The translations under genes and the position numbers were made by a program. The notes under the pieces are model-generated. The model did not search any database. It was given only the letters and a program-made list of their open reading frames with translations, and was not told where the DNA came from. A DNA stretch of 64,000 nucleotides from AP-15 sp963777435 (GTDB lineage Bacteria > Pseudomonadota > Alphaproteobacteria > ATCC43930 > CGMCC-115725): NCBI GenBank assembly GCA_963777435.1, contig CAVZQT010000003.1, positions 1,488,001 through 1,552,000 on the forward strand, in the 5' to 3' direction. Positions 9,194-19,572 of this stretch are shown piece by piece (positions within the stretch are counted from its first letter, which is position 1; every line of letters starts with the position of its first letter).

Positions 9194-9730
9194 TAGCACC
9201 CAATAAATCAAGCAGCCCGTCCCATAAACGACCAAGAACCTGGTTGCTTCACCCGCCGTGCGGTTCCACCGCCGCGAGCGGAACGCGAAGACTTTTGAAA
9301 GCACGAACGATATTGTGATGCCAGCCGCGATCCCCGCCAGTAATGCAGTCTCATAAGATAGAAAATGGCGCGCCAGCCAAACAGCAGCGATGTTTCCGAT
9401 CGTGGCGGTAACCCCGCTGAGGAAGAACCGGGCGAACTCGCGCACATCGATCGCGGTGGCCCTAACCGGCCCGCAATCGAGGGTGGGCGGCAATCCCGCA
9501 TCGCGACCCGGCACGGGATCGGCCAGCCGTTCGGCAGTGGGCTTGGCCTCATGAAGCGAGCGCTGCATATTCTCTCACCGGATCGCGGCGTTACTGGCGC
9601 CTAGACGCCGCCTGCCCATGGCTTACTTCAGCAATTCGGGGACCGGGTATTGTCAATCGCCTCGATCTTCAATCGTCGTCTCGGTCGATCTAGAGACATC
9701 CTGCACACGCCGGGCTTCCTCAAAAGGCAG

Positions 9731-11314
9731 TCAGCGGCTTGTGGTAACAGCGGGCCCCGGCTCATCTTGAGCGAAACCGGATCGCCGCCGGAGCGCCGCG
9801 TAGGGTCCGGTCTTGAAGAACCGCCACAGCCAGAGGCGGTACAAGACGCGCCAGTATCCGCCGCCAACCCTAAAGACTTTAAATGAAGATACACCCATGT
9901 CGACACCGCGTCCAATCCATGAGATCGGGGCCTCTTTGACGCGATAACCCATTAGCAATGGCTGCAGTCCGGTTTCCGCGTTGATCGCAAAGCCCGGCTC
10001 CCGCAAGACGAGGTTCTGCACCACCTCGCGCCGCATCAGTTTCAGGTTGTTCGTCAAATCTCGAAAGCCGGCGATCAGCGCGATGCGCGCAATCGCGTGA
10101 AACGCGCGGTTCGCGATAATCTTGACCCAAGGATAATTGAGCAAGACGCTGTGGCGAGAAAACCGGCTTCCTACAGCAACATCATAGCCTTCGGCAACGC
10201 CATCGAATAGATCGCGAATTTCTGGAAGCAGATGTTGGAAATCGCAGTCCAGCGACAGCACATACTTACTAGTGGTCGCTCGCAATCCGTCGGTAATGGC
10301 GCGGCCGACCCCATTTGGAGGGGCTCGATGCAGAGGTTTTACGCGGCGGTCTCGACGCGCCAGTTCATCGATTACGGCGGCAGTGTTGTCTTGGCTGTTG
10401 TCATTGACGAGAATAATCTCGTCAATGTAGTCGTCGTACAATTCGACAAGCCGGGAGACCAATGGGCCGACATTCATTTCCTCATTGTGACATGGCAAAA
10501 TCACGGAAACCGCACCTCTAAAAATCTCGCTGACCTTTAAACTCGTTCGTGGATAGATCGCCGGAGCTGGCGGCTTCTGAGCATGCAACAGTATCGATCC
10601 CGCCAGCGTCCGCACACCCGGCATATTCTCCAGAATGATTGAAAGGTTCCGGAGCAACCAAATGCCCTTCGGCGTCAGGGGCGCATAGACGAAGTCATTA
10701 AATACCGCAAATATCCGAATAAACCCAAGTTCTGAAAGCAGCTCGTATAAAGCGGGTCGGTTGAGCAACAAGCGCGGGTCGCGATGGCCGACCAGGCGCC
10801 CTAGGCTTTGACGGCAGCGGCGGATAATGTTCCACGGGTTGCTCTCATAAAACAATACCCGTCCACCGGGGGTCAACAGCGCCAGCAACTGATACAGCAA
10901 CCAGCCCGCATTGCGCTTGTCGAGCATGTCATGCGCAATTACGAAGTCAAAGGAGCGTCTGGCAAGAACACCCGGAAGTGACTGGCCCGCAATAAATTCG
11001 ATCGACGGAGGGAGTTGTAAAGGCCGCGCCGAGTCAGGGTCGAAGGTGATTGCCGTAATTGCGCACTCACCCCTTGTCACCTTGGCCAATTCGGGTGAAC
11101 GCTCCGTCGCCACAGCCGATTTCGAGAATACCCTGTCCCGGCAGCACATGGGTGACATGCCGGAAAGTCTGCGCTCGCCACAGCATGCGTCTTCGATAAT
11201 CGGATCGCGCCCTCGCCAGTACGCCTCCCGCACCCGTTCTCGCAGCGCTAACGTGCCGCTTAAAACATCACCGGGCGATGTTGCGAGAGGTAGCGAGCCC
11301 ACCTCGGTCGGCAT
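9731..11314 (-). CDS. Methyltransferase-glycosyltransferase family 2 fusion, with scrambled SAM motif
   Basis: The 527-aa reading has two parts. Residues about 20-250 are a class I methyltransferase-like domain (DFVIAHDMLDKR, LALLTPGGRVLFYESNPWNI, YELLSELGFIRIF). Residues about 265-510 are a GT2 domain of dolichol-phosphate-mannose-synthase type: VSVILPCHNEEMNVGPLVSR, DEIILVNDNSQDNTAAVIDE and LSLDCDFQH with the metal-binding Asp motif. Residues about 44-75 do not fit the family. Another frame there reads RHVTHVLPGQGILEIGCGDG, the missing SAM motif I. Two compensating indels (near 11187 and near 11093) explain this, so the methyltransferase half is disrupted or the sequence contains errors. 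The GT2 half looks intact and probably loads a sugar onto a polyprenyl phosphate, in keeping with the adjacent GtrA gene. Confidence 0.85.
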   Translation of the reverse strand: MPTEVGSLPLATSPGDVLSGTLALRERVREAYWRGRDPIIEDACCGERRLSGMSPMCCRDRVFSKSAVATERSPELAKVTRGECAITAITFDPDSARPLQLPPSIEFIAGQSLPGVLARRSFDFVIAHDMLDKRNAGWLLYQLLALLTPGGRVLFYESNPWNIIRRCRQSLGRLVGHRDPRLLLNRPALYELLSELGFIRIFAVFNDFVYAPLTPKGIWLLRNLSIILENMPGVRTLAGSILLHAQKPPAPAIYPRTSLKVSEIFRGAVSVILPCHNEEMNVGPLVSRLVELYDDYIDEIILVNDNSQDNTAAVIDELARRDRRVKPLHRAPPNGVGRAITDGLRATTSKYVLSLDCDFQHLLPEIRDLFDGVAEGYDVAVGSRFSRHSVLLNYPWVKIIANRAFHAIARIALIAGFRDLTNNLKLMRREVVQNLVLREPGFAINAETGLQPLLMGYRVKEAPISWIGRGVDMGVSSFKVFRVGGGYWRVLYRLWLWRFFKTGPYAALRRRSGFAQDEPGPAVTTSR

Positions 11315-11567
11315 TTGTCATCCTCCTGAGGATGTGAGCCTCGATACCTGGTTGTCGCCGATTTTGGTCAAGATTGCATCAACGCGATTGCGATACTATT
11401 CCCGCGATGATTGAGATTGAAGTCGGCCAACATCCGAAACGCACCGCATCTGACCCGCCGCCCAATAGGTTCGATCTCTCAAAGCGAAGGTCGCGCGAGA
11501 CACAGAGAAATACGATACTATCCTATACTCTGCGCTGCGTCATCGCGATCGCACAGGAAAAAATAGA

Positions 11568-12890
11568 ATGCGACAGCAGAACATGTTGCGTTGTCTCGTA
11601 CCGCTTTTGGGATTGACGTTGCTGGTGGCCCTTGCCGTACTCTATGCGGTCGATTTCAAGGACTACCACCGGTCGCTCGCCACGATATTCGGCTTTAACA
11701 CCGGCCCGTATCCCTTCTTCGATTGGGAGTACATCGGCGCCGGCATTAAATGCTGGAGCCAGGGTATTAACGTATACGCCGCGGATCCGTGCGACCTGCT
11801 GAACCGCCCGCATGACTATTCCCCGCTGTGGCTGCGAGCGGTCTTCATCCCGACCGGCCGGGCCTGGACGATGCCGGTCGGCGTCGGCATCGCGCTCGCT
11901 TTTCTGATATCGCTCTACTGGCTGGTAAGGCCGGCGAATTGGCGGGAACTGATCATTTTCGCTTTAGCCTGCATATCGCCGATGGTGGTTTACTGCCTCG
12001 AGCGCGGCAATGCCGATGCCGTCATTTTCATCATGCTGGTCATCGCCGGAGTGCTCGGCGCCGGGCCACCGGCAAATCGTATTCTTTCATATGCGCTGAT
12101 CCTGCTCGCCGGTCTCTTGAAGTTCTATCCGCTGGTCGCATTGTCGACGGCGCTGCGCGAGCGTCCGCGCGGCTTCTTTGCGATCGCCGCGACGGCTGGT
12201 GTCATTGTCGTCGGATTCGTCTACCGGTTTCGTGACGAACTGCCCGCGGCGTTCAAAAATATTCCGCGCGTTGGGTGGGGCGCGGTGAGCCTACCGTTCG
12301 ATGGGCCGGGGTTGGCGCTGCACTTGTTTCCCGGGCTCGAGCAATCCGGCTGGTTCACGGACCTTCCCTATGCATTGCTCGGCGTCCTCCTGATCCTAAC
12401 CGCGATCCAGGTTGTCCACTTCGCTCGCAACGGCAATATGGCGGCTGCCTTTAGGAAGATGCCGGAGCGGGATGCGATCTTCCTGATCATCGGCGCCGCG
12501 GTGATCGCCGGGTGCTTTTTTGCCGGCTATAGCAAGGCCCACCGCGGCGTTCACCTGATCTTTGTTGTCGTCGGCCTCGTCGCGATGCGTCGCACCGCCG
12601 ACGATACCGCAGCGCGCGCAATGCTTGGGTGGACAATCATGATTGTGCTGTTCCTGATGTGGGAGCGGTTCTTCCGTATCGCACTGGCGAACCCGGACGA
12701 GATCCCAGTTTCAGGATTCGCCCTGTCCGCGTATTTGCTTTTATGGTTGTTCCTTCAGGTCCTGTGGTGGCGGCTGGCTGCGGTATTGCTCGGTGTGCTC
12801 GCGATCTTCGTCATAAACTCGGAATTGTTCGCTGCGCTTCAGCGGTGGCGCGGGCTCCATCGAGAGGCACAAATCGAAACCTACCGATAA
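11568..12890 (+). CDS. Polytopic membrane protein, GT87/DUF2029-like glycosyltransferase
   Basis: The product is 440 aa, and AGGA lies upstream of the ATG at 11568. It starts with a membrane helix (LVPLLGLTLLVALAVLYAVD). A lumenal/periplasmic loop contains DWEYIGAGIKCWSQGINVY, the acidic loop pattern of polyprenol-phosphate sugar transferases of the GT-C class. About ten further helices follow, with LERGNADAVIFIMLV and LLKFYPLVAL, both typical of DUF2029 mannosyl/arabinosyl transferases. It probably adds a sugar from a polyprenyl carrier on the outer face of the inner membrane. It is divergent from the methyltransferase-GT2 gene and followed by another polytopic protein. Donor and acceptor are unknown. 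Confidence 0.75.
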   Translation: MRQQNMLRCLVPLLGLTLLVALAVLYAVDFKDYHRSLATIFGFNTGPYPFFDWEYIGAGIKCWSQGINVYAADPCDLLNRPHDYSPLWLRAVFIPTGRAWTMPVGVGIALAFLISLYWLVRPANWRELIIFALACISPMVVYCLERGNADAVIFIMLVIAGVLGAGPPANRILSYALILLAGLLKFYPLVALSTALRERPRGFFAIAATAGVIVVGFVYRFRDELPAAFKNIPRVGWGAVSLPFDGPGLALHLFPGLEQSGWFTDLPYALLGVLLILTAIQVVHFARNGNMAAAFRKMPERDAIFLIIGAAVIAGCFFAGYSKAHRGVHLIFVVVGLVAMRRTADDTAARAMLGWTIMIVLFLMWERFFRIALANPDEIPVSGFALSAYLLLWLFLQVLWWRLAAVLLGVLAIFVINSELFAALQRWRGLHREAQIETYR

Positions 12891-13006
12891 ATAGATCTAG
12901 GTAATAAAGAGACAAATTATTGTTTATTTCACAACGATCTGCAAGTGTCACCGGGGAAATTGCAGACGAAATAGACCCTGCTGAGCTGGTCGAGAGGTAG
13001 TCTTTT

Positions 13007-14557
13007 ATGTTGGTTATCAGCCCGATCCGGAGCTGGCGCTCGGTTGAGAAATGGATGCTGGTCCTGTGCTGCGTGTTGTTTGCCAGTTATACTGGGTGGA
13101 TCCATTGGATGGTGATAAATACCCCGGCACAACTAGAATTCGCCGAGGGCGCGGCTCTCAAGCAGGTACAGGGTATTATCGCTGGAATCGGAATTTATAG
13201 CGCCGAGGCCCAGCCGGAGTACTTTAGCATCTACGGGATCGGCTATCCGCTGTTTCACACCGCCGTCTCCCAGCTTCTGGGGAACACCTTGCGAGCGGGA
13301 AGACTTGCTTCCGCAGTGCTGATCGTGCTTTCGAGCCTGTTGGTTCTCGCAATCGTGAGGCGGAAGACCTCATCGATCAACGCAGTCGTTTTGACAATCT
13401 TCTTTTACGCAGCGTGCACCTTCTTTGAAACGCCTCTGGATAAGCCCGCCGCGCTCGGGCTGCTTACTTACGTCGCCGGCATCACCCTAATCGAAACACT
13501 TGGACCCTCCACGGCGGCACTGCTCGGAGTGACCGCGCTTTCGCTGCTCGGCTTTTTGATTAAGGCATATTTCGTGGTAATCGGGCCTGTTGCGATTTCC
13601 TATGTGTTCTTCCGGCACTCGAGGAGGATTGGGTTCCTCTTCACAGGTGTCTGGCTTGCTGCCTTCGCTATGCTTCTGCTGGCCATCGATGTGACAATGC
13701 CCTTTTACCTTACCGATGTTGTCACGGCTCAGTCGGTCGCCTCTAGCGCGCCGATCACCCTCTATTCTACTCAGTACATGCTTCGTCAGCTCGTAGCCTT
13801 CTTCGTTTCTATCGCAGGACCTGTGTGGCTGGTTTTTCTAGGCATGCTGGCCCGCCTGGCAGATCGCCCTACCTGGGAGAGCCTGGGTTGGAGATGGTCG
13901 TTTGCGGCGTACGGCTCCGTCGTAACCGGTCTCATTCTTGTCGGAAAGATGGGGCATAGCGAAGGAAACTGGCTCGTTTACTTTTTCCATCTGCTCCTTC
14001 CATTCTTCGTGATTTGGCTGGCGGAGCAGGCTCCGGAGCTCAACAACCTGCCGCTGACGATATCTGGCCTTGCAATTATCGGAATTTGTGCCAGCGCCGC
14101 TTTCACCTCGTATCACGGCTTGTGGTCTCCTGGACAGCTTCGGCAGATCGCGGTTGCCTGGGACGAGATCGATCAGACGATCCGACCGTACGGTAGGGTT
14201 CTGGGATCGCCGGCCATTACGGGGCTTCTCGTCGCCCAGGGTCGGGAGGTTTTCGATGCTGGGCTCACTGGATATTTCCCCCTATCAACTGATCAAGGAG
14301 CACTTCGGCTCGGCGGCCTTACCCAACCGAAAGAAACGGTTATTAAGATTTGGGATCGATATTGCGAGGATTTGCGTACGCTGGTCGCAGAGCGCCAGTT
14401 TGACATCATCATTCAGAGCCCTATCGACGGGCACAACAACAGAAAGCCGAGTTGCTGGCGCGATATACCGCTGCGGTATCGTATGTCCTCTGAAATTCAA
14501 TTCCCTGTGCCCTGGGTAAAATCGCTCAAGGTGTGGTTACCGACGATGCCCAGATGA
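13007..14557 (+). CDS. Polytopic membrane protein, GT39-like glycosyltransferase
   Basis: This 516-aa protein has about eleven to twelve predicted helices in its first 420 residues and a soluble C-terminus. The first loop reads TPAQLEFAEGAALKQVQGII and YSIYGIGYPLF-like sequence, an acidic external loop as in PMT/ArnT-type GT-C enzymes. GAGAGG precedes the ATG at 13007. The C-terminal domain (about 430-516) has VAERQFDIIIQSPIDG and resembles periplasmic tails of such enzymes. It follows the GT87-like gene by 116 bases on the same strand and probably acts in the same surface-glycan pathway. Lower GC than the flanking metabolic genes suggests the locus may be mobile. The specific reaction is unknown. 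Confidence 0.7.
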   Translation: MLVISPIRSWRSVEKWMLVLCCVLFASYTGWIHWMVINTPAQLEFAEGAALKQVQGIIAGIGIYSAEAQPEYFSIYGIGYPLFHTAVSQLLGNTLRAGRLASAVLIVLSSLLVLAIVRRKTSSINAVVLTIFFYAACTFFETPLDKPAALGLLTYVAGITLIETLGPSTAALLGVTALSLLGFLIKAYFVVIGPVAISYVFFRHSRRIGFLFTGVWLAAFAMLLLAIDVTMPFYLTDVVTAQSVASSAPITLYSTQYMLRQLVAFFVSIAGPVWLVFLGMLARLADRPTWESLGWRWSFAAYGSVVTGLILVGKMGHSEGNWLVYFFHLLLPFFVIWLAEQAPELNNLPLTISGLAIIGICASAAFTSYHGLWSPGQLRQIAVAWDEIDQTIRPYGRVLGSPAITGLLVAQGREVFDAGLTGYFPLSTDQGALRLGGLTQPKETVIKIWDRYCEDLRTLVAERQFDIIIQSPIDGHNNRKPSCWRDIPLRYRMSSEIQFPVPWVKSLKVWLPTMPR

Positions 14558-14805
14558 ATTTAAATTCAGGGTCGGTTTCGACGATAGCTGCTCAGGCCCA
14601 TGCCGCATCGCAGGCACAAATGACGGAGTTCCTGGGGGTGTCTCTGGGTTGCTCAGCCTTGGAGAGCCTGTTCGACCCAGACCTGGTTCCAAGGCCTCGG
14701 TCATCTCGGTCCTCTCCACGCACATCGATCAGCCGCAACTCAGGCGAGCACAGAGGCCGAACGCAAAAATAAACGGATTTCTCCGACGACGCAGAGCGTA
14801 AATAT

Positions 14806-17710
14806 TCACTTTCGAGCGGGGCCCTCCACCTGAGCCGCTCCGAGATCAATCCGATTTGTCCGCGCCTGACCGTAAATATCAGTTCCCGGAGTGATCTGGC
14901 CATTCAGGAATGAAAAATTGGCCCCGGCACCGATCGCCGGGCTGTTCGCCTTCAGCCTAAGATCGAGCGTGGGGCTAGCATAGCTGCCGAAATTCGGATT
15001 TACGAAAACGTCGCTCGCGGAGAGACCGGAACAGCTCTGGCTATTGCCGGCCCCACAGCTATGCGAGTCACCTGGTGGATAAGGTATCGCCGTAAGAGGG
15101 TTAAATGGGCCGCCCGGCGCAAAGGCCGCCCCGGTATAGGATGAGGGCAGATCAGTCCCGGCATTGCCAAAGTTGGCTTGCGAATATGTCGTCATCGACT
15201 CAGTTGGAATCGTCTGAGTATTATTGACCATCCAGCTAGACCCAGAGCCGCCAGTGAGTTGCGTGGTAGGGGCAAGCCCAGCACCGTAAATCACATCGCC
15301 AGAGAAAAGCGTGCCGACGACGTTGGAGACGGTCAATGTCGTGCCGGATATCGAGCCCGTGAAATGGGTAAAATCATTAGAGCCGGTCTGGTATGCGAGA
15401 CCCTGCGTCCAACCAAACGCTAGGTTATTATAGACAATTGGTGGGCGGGTCGGTCCATAGACCGCAGGTCGATCTTCCGTGATAGCATTGCAGATCGCGC
15501 ATGAGCTGCCGGGACCGATCAGCGTATTGTTGAATGCCGGGCCTCCATAATGCGTCTGCGTGCCAGACGCATAATTACCCGCCGAAGTTACCAGATAAAC
15601 CCCAGTTCCTCGGAAAATAATTACATTGTTGTCATAGGTGTTCGCCGTTGCACCGCCGACAGCCTCGTAACCTCCGGCGCTATCGATAATATCGTGATGC
15701 GCGACATCGCCGTTCGCATTGTAGCCGATTCCATACCATTGCCCAAATGCCAAAGCCTGCCCAGAGGTCGCTTGCAACATCAGCCTGTCCACCACGACCG
15801 AGCTAGACATGCCGGCCGAGCCATCATCGGTCGAAAAAGCGGACCCCGTATGACCGGGCGTTAGTATCCCTAGCGCATTGTCGGTGGTGCTGGAGAACAA
15901 CGCTCCGCCTTTGCTCGGATCGAACCGCAACGGGTCGGTCGCCGGGTTCATATTATCCTGGAAGCTGTCTCCAGCCGGAGCCGTCCATTCGGAATGAAGA
16001 TCGTAACAGACGACTTGCGTATTGCTTATAAGTCCCTCTCCGGGACAAATCAACATCACGCCATTATCAGACCACTGGTTGGTATGCAATGTCGAGAAAA
16101 TTGGATCAGCCTCGCCATTCTGCCCATCTTGGTAATACTGCCGGGCATAACCGCCCCACCCACAATTGGGTAATCGTGACGAAATTATTCTGCGGCATCG
16201 CCGCAATCTGGGCGCCTGGGACATTTAAATATTGATTTATTTGGTGCTTCTGTATATGCGTTTGCGACGAATAGAGCATCTGGCCCTGATAGATCCAGGA
16301 GCAGTTACCGTCGCTAGACGTGCTAGTCCCGGTGGGCTCGCTGCTCCCTGATGTGCAACTGATTCCCGATGCCGCGCTAAGCCCGGCAGGGTTCAGAAAA
16401 TACGCCTTGCCCGAGGAAGTCGAGACAAACTGATAGATGTAATAGGTTGTCGAGGGGGCCCAGGGTACACCGCCATCGACATCAGCGCTGGTGATCGTCG
16501 GATAATCAACCGGCGTCAGGCAGACCCAGGTCACACCGCCATCGGTAACGTGTGTCGCTGCATTCCACGCTGGGGTTCCGCTGCCCTTGTACCCTCCGGG
16601 CGCCACCGTGCCGCCAACATTCGCCGGGCGCGGGCAGTTCGAGAACGTACTCGAGTAACTCGAGTTGTGCCCTGACGTGCCGCCCCTGTTGGGCATTACC
16701 GCCCACAGGTAGAGCGGTTGCCCGCTGGCATAGATTCCGGTGGATGGATTATACCCGGGGCCGGCGAGCACCCGATCATCCTGCGGGAATGAAGTGTAGG
16801 CCGTGCTCTGCTGCCAAGCCGGCGCATTAGAAACGTTGCGAACGAGGGGATTGGTCGGCCCCGGATTTGGTGACGTGCCGCTGTTTGTATTCCACGGGAG
16901 GAACTGAGCCGCGCCGCCGCCAATCCAGGTATCGAGCGTCGCATTGCTGGCGAAGCTAAAGGTCGCCAAGCCGGAGTTGTTCGAATAGTCCTGCATCTCG
17001 ACAGCAGGGAAAACACCACCGAGAAAGAAGTTCAGGCCGGTGTACCTGGTGTAGGGTAGGCCGTAGGGTGTGCCCTGGTTGAAGCCCGTCGTCGGGGCGG
17101 TGCCGGAACCGCCGCAGGGCGAGTTCGGCCCGGTCGTCTGCAGAGTTGGAGCCGAAGTTACGCTGCCGTTCCACAGGGGGCCGCCACCGCAGCCGCCAGC
17201 TCCCGAAATGTCGGGCGTTGCCCAAATTTGAAACGGGTTGGTATCGAGGTTGACGGCCAGCGCGCCGGTCTTGCCGGCCGCATAGGTCTGATCTGCCGTG
17301 CTTTTATAATTCGAGAACTTGATCTGGCCAGTCGGGAAACCGGCATCTTGCAGGACGTAGCCTACCGAGTTGCTGCGCTGACCGGAAATCGTTGGCCAGC
17401 CAAGTTGTTCGCCGATGCCGCCGGGGAAATTGACTGTTGACCAATCAGCGTTGGCGAGGCCGAACCCCATCGTGTGCGCGAGCGCGCTGTACTTCCAGGT
17501 GAAGTAGAACTTGCCGCTGTACTTGCCGACATTGGCCTTGCAGTTGACGACGCGGCCATCGTTCGTGTTGTTCGCGAGGGTCAGACCGCCGCCCGAAATC
17601 GTAAAGTTTGAATTGCATGTGGCAGCCGTGAACCTTGTCGTCTGTGCCGATGCGGGATGCGCGATCAAAGCGAGCAAAACCGCGAGTAATAATGCGTTGA
17701 ACCCGCTCAT
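14806..17710 (-). CDS. Secreted SPRY plus right-handed beta-helix protein, frameshifted
   Basis: The start MSGFNALLLAVLLALIAHPA begins a signal peptide cleaved near ASAQ. Residues about 30-190 resemble a SPRY/B30.2 sandwich: YSGKFYFTWKYSALAHTMGF, then LGWPTISGQRSNSVGYVLQD and NLDTNPFQIWA. Then come two chitin-binding-like modules with W-x-x-x-T-x-Y patterns (PAWQQSTAYTSFPQDDRVLA; PWAPSTTYYIYQFVS). The C-terminal half is a parallel beta-helix (NTYDNNVIIFRGTGVYLVTS, FNNTLIGPGSSCAICNAI) ending in RLKANSPAIGAGANF and DIYGQARTNRIDLGA, the family's usual closing motif. The frame changes at about 16171, where one extra C in a CCC run turns ITNCGWGGYARQYYQ into a stop further on. With the base removed the protein is about 967 aa. 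It is probably a surface or extracellular polysaccharide-binding or degrading protein. Confidence 0.7.
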
Positions 17711-18099
17711 TTTGAGATCTCGTTTGTACTGGTTCTCTGATCGAGAGTGATGATTTCGCCGGCCGATTTGGGCATGCGATGGCCCAAGCATGCGCGGCCG
17801 TGCGGAGATTGGGACCGTCAGTGAAGTCGCTGCCGACTGCGGCACTGCCGCGAAGATGCCTCGCGAGCACGGCTCGTTCCAGCAGCGAATGGCGCTGGGG
17901 TGTACCAGCCAATTACCAAGCACCATCCGGTGCTCGCGCGCAACCAACTACAGCGGCAGCACCGCGGCTGTGCTCAGATCAGCACCCCGCACCCAATCAT
18001 AGCCGCAGCAAATGGAGAGAATGAAGGGGGCCGCGGCGCGCCAGGCTGTGGGCAGCGCCGCCCGTGCGGAACGGCGCTGGCAGGTTCAGGTTCTGGCTA
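17711..18099. other. Intergenic region with no gene seen
   Basis: This 389-base gap lies between the start of the beta-helix gene and the end of an amidohydrolase, both on the minus strand. Short open frames exist on both strands but none has a Shine-Dalgarno, a family motif or a natural start. The part next to 17710 presumably holds the promoter of the beta-helix gene. No clear hairpin terminator was found for either gene. Confidence 0.6.
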
Positions 18100-19572
18100 C
18101 TATTCCGCAGCGGCCTTCAACGGCGAGTGTGGCTCGGCGAGAACGGCGGCGGCTTCTTTGGCGATGCGCGTGCCTTCGAAAAAGCGCGGGTTCTGCGTGC
18201 CCCACAGCCGCACCGCGTTGGCAAAGGTGAAGTCGCGGAAGTCGTCGCCGCTCAACAGCCCGTCTTCGACCAGCTCATAGGCTTCCGGCACCGGCATCTG
18301 CATGTCCGGCACGTCGAAATGGCCGATATCGGAGCTGAAGATCGCGTTGATCCGCGCCCCGAATGGATTGATCTTGCTGAACGCGACGGCGTTCAGGCGG
18401 TCGTCGGACTCGCAGCCGAAATAATACGGGGTCGCGAAAAGGTCGATCCAGTCCTGCTTTTTGGTGATGTTGCAGGCGGCGTAGTCGTCATGGACCGCGA
18501 CCCCGCCGTCGAGCGAATCCTCTTCGCGGGCGGGCCAGCCGTCGCGCCTGTCCAGTTCCGCCGCGATGTCACCGTAGCCATATTTGTCGACATATTGGCG
18601 CAGCAGCGGACGGTCGAGTTTGTCGGGGTGCATATAGGCGAGCCCCTTGGCGCCACGCCGCTCCCAATGTTCGATCAGATCGGCAAACAGCTGGCAGCCC
18701 CAGCCGACCCCGCCTTCGAGAAAGCCAAAGCGCAAATCCGGAAAGCGCCGGGTAACGCCACCGAGGAACAGCGCCTTGGCGACGGCATGGCCCGCGGCGG
18801 CGAAGTGGCCGATATGGTTGAAGGTGAAGTTCGACGGTGAGTTGCGCAAGCCAAAGCTGCGGCCTCCGGTGTGAAAGGTCGGCGCCATCTTCAACTCGCG
18901 GCATTTCTGCCAGACCGCGTCGTAATCATATTCGCTGTCGATGCCGAGCTGGTCGTAATTGACTGTAAACCGGGCGAGGGCGGGGTCGACGTTCTCGGCG
19001 ATTTTGAGCCGGCGGGCGATGCCGCTGCCAAACATGCCGACCTTGGCACCCAATTCCTTGGTGACGAATTCGAGTTCGGCGATCGCCTCGTCGGGCGTGT
19101 GCATCGGGATCACCGCGGCCGGGGTCAGCCGATCGCTGAGGTCGCGGAAATATTCGGATGTCACAATGTTGAAGCCGCGGATCACCGCCCGGCGCGTCTC
19201 GTCATCGGCGATGCGCGGCAGACCGAGCCCGGCGGTCGGGTAGATGATGCCGAAATCGATCCCCAACTCGTCGAGCCGGTCATACAGCATGCGCGGCAGC
19301 ATCGCGGTGGCGCGGTCGCGCGTATTGGTCGATTGCCGGCCCCAATAGCCTTCCATCGCAATGCCGCGGCGGGCGCGTTCTTCGATCGACAGTTTCAGCG
19401 CGTCGGGAATTCGGCGTTGCGCAGCGATAAACCCGTCCGCCGATTTGTCGCCGGCGACTTTGCGCATCCGTTCGGCGAAAACCGGCGTGTATTCGATCCA
19501 GTGTCCGTCGCCGTCGATAATCGGGTGTTTCAGCCGAGACCGAACCCGTTCCGGGGTCGCATGCGCGCTCAT
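18100..19572 (-). CDS. Amidohydrolase family 2 protein (TIM-barrel hydrolase/decarboxylase)
   Basis: The product is about 490 aa from the ATG at 19570-19572, preceded by GGAGGA. The metal-binding start of the family is PIIDGDGHWIEYTPVFAER (Asp-Gly-His variant of D-x-H). Later conserved pieces are IIYPTAGLGLPRIADDETRR, PTFHTGGRSFGL and FNHIGHFAAAGHAVAKALFL (active-site His), RRFPDLRFGFLEGGVGWG and SSDIGHFDVPDM (late catalytic Asp). Relatives are metal-dependent hydrolases or decarboxylases acting on cyclic or aromatic carboxylates. The protein is long for PF04909 (usually 300-400 aa) because of an insertion around residues 330-390. The substrate is unknown. Two further family members occur at 22.6 and 60.7 kb. 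Confidence 0.85.
   Translation of the reverse strand: MSAHATPERVRSRLKHPIIDGDGHWIEYTPVFAERMRKVAGDKSADGFIAAQRRIPDALKLSIEERARRGIAMEGYWGRQSTNTRDRATAMLPRMLYDRLDELGIDFGIIYPTAGLGLPRIADDETRRAVIRGFNIVTSEYFRDLSDRLTPAAVIPMHTPDEAIAELEFVTKELGAKVGMFGSGIARRLKIAENVDPALARFTVNYDQLGIDSEYDYDAVWQKCRELKMAPTFHTGGRSFGLRNSPSNFTFNHIGHFAAAGHAVAKALFLGGVTRRFPDLRFGFLEGGVGWGCQLFADLIEHWERRGAKGLAYMHPDKLDRPLLRQYVDKYGYGDIAAELDRRDGWPAREEDSLDGGVAVHDDYAACNITKKQDWIDLFATPYYFGCESDDRLNAVAFSKINPFGARINAIFSSDIGHFDVPDMQMPVPEAYELVEDGLLSGDDFRDFTFANAVRLWGTQNPRFFEGTRIAKEAAAVLAEPHSPLKAAAE

Larger units (their letters stand above)
7838..9568 (-). pseudogene. GtrA-family membrane protein, disrupted by IS630-type insertion
   Basis: Two minus-strand pieces form one gene. 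The N-terminal piece (9568 down to 9194) encodes REFARFFLSGVTATIGNIAA, two to three membrane helices and VVYGTGCLIYWVL. The C-terminal piece (8010 down to a TGA at 7838-7840) encodes AVFVRTFLLAHGVPAQ, a fourth helix and the family-typical GHRFFTY end. When the element and one copy of its TA duplication are removed, the reading runs straight through as VL-AVFV and gives 181 codons plus stop, with no frameshift. GtrA-like proteins are four-helix membrane proteins thought to help flip or present polyprenyl-linked sugars. This fits the neighbouring GT2 and GT-C genes. As read the protein is truncated after its third helix. Confidence 0.9.
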
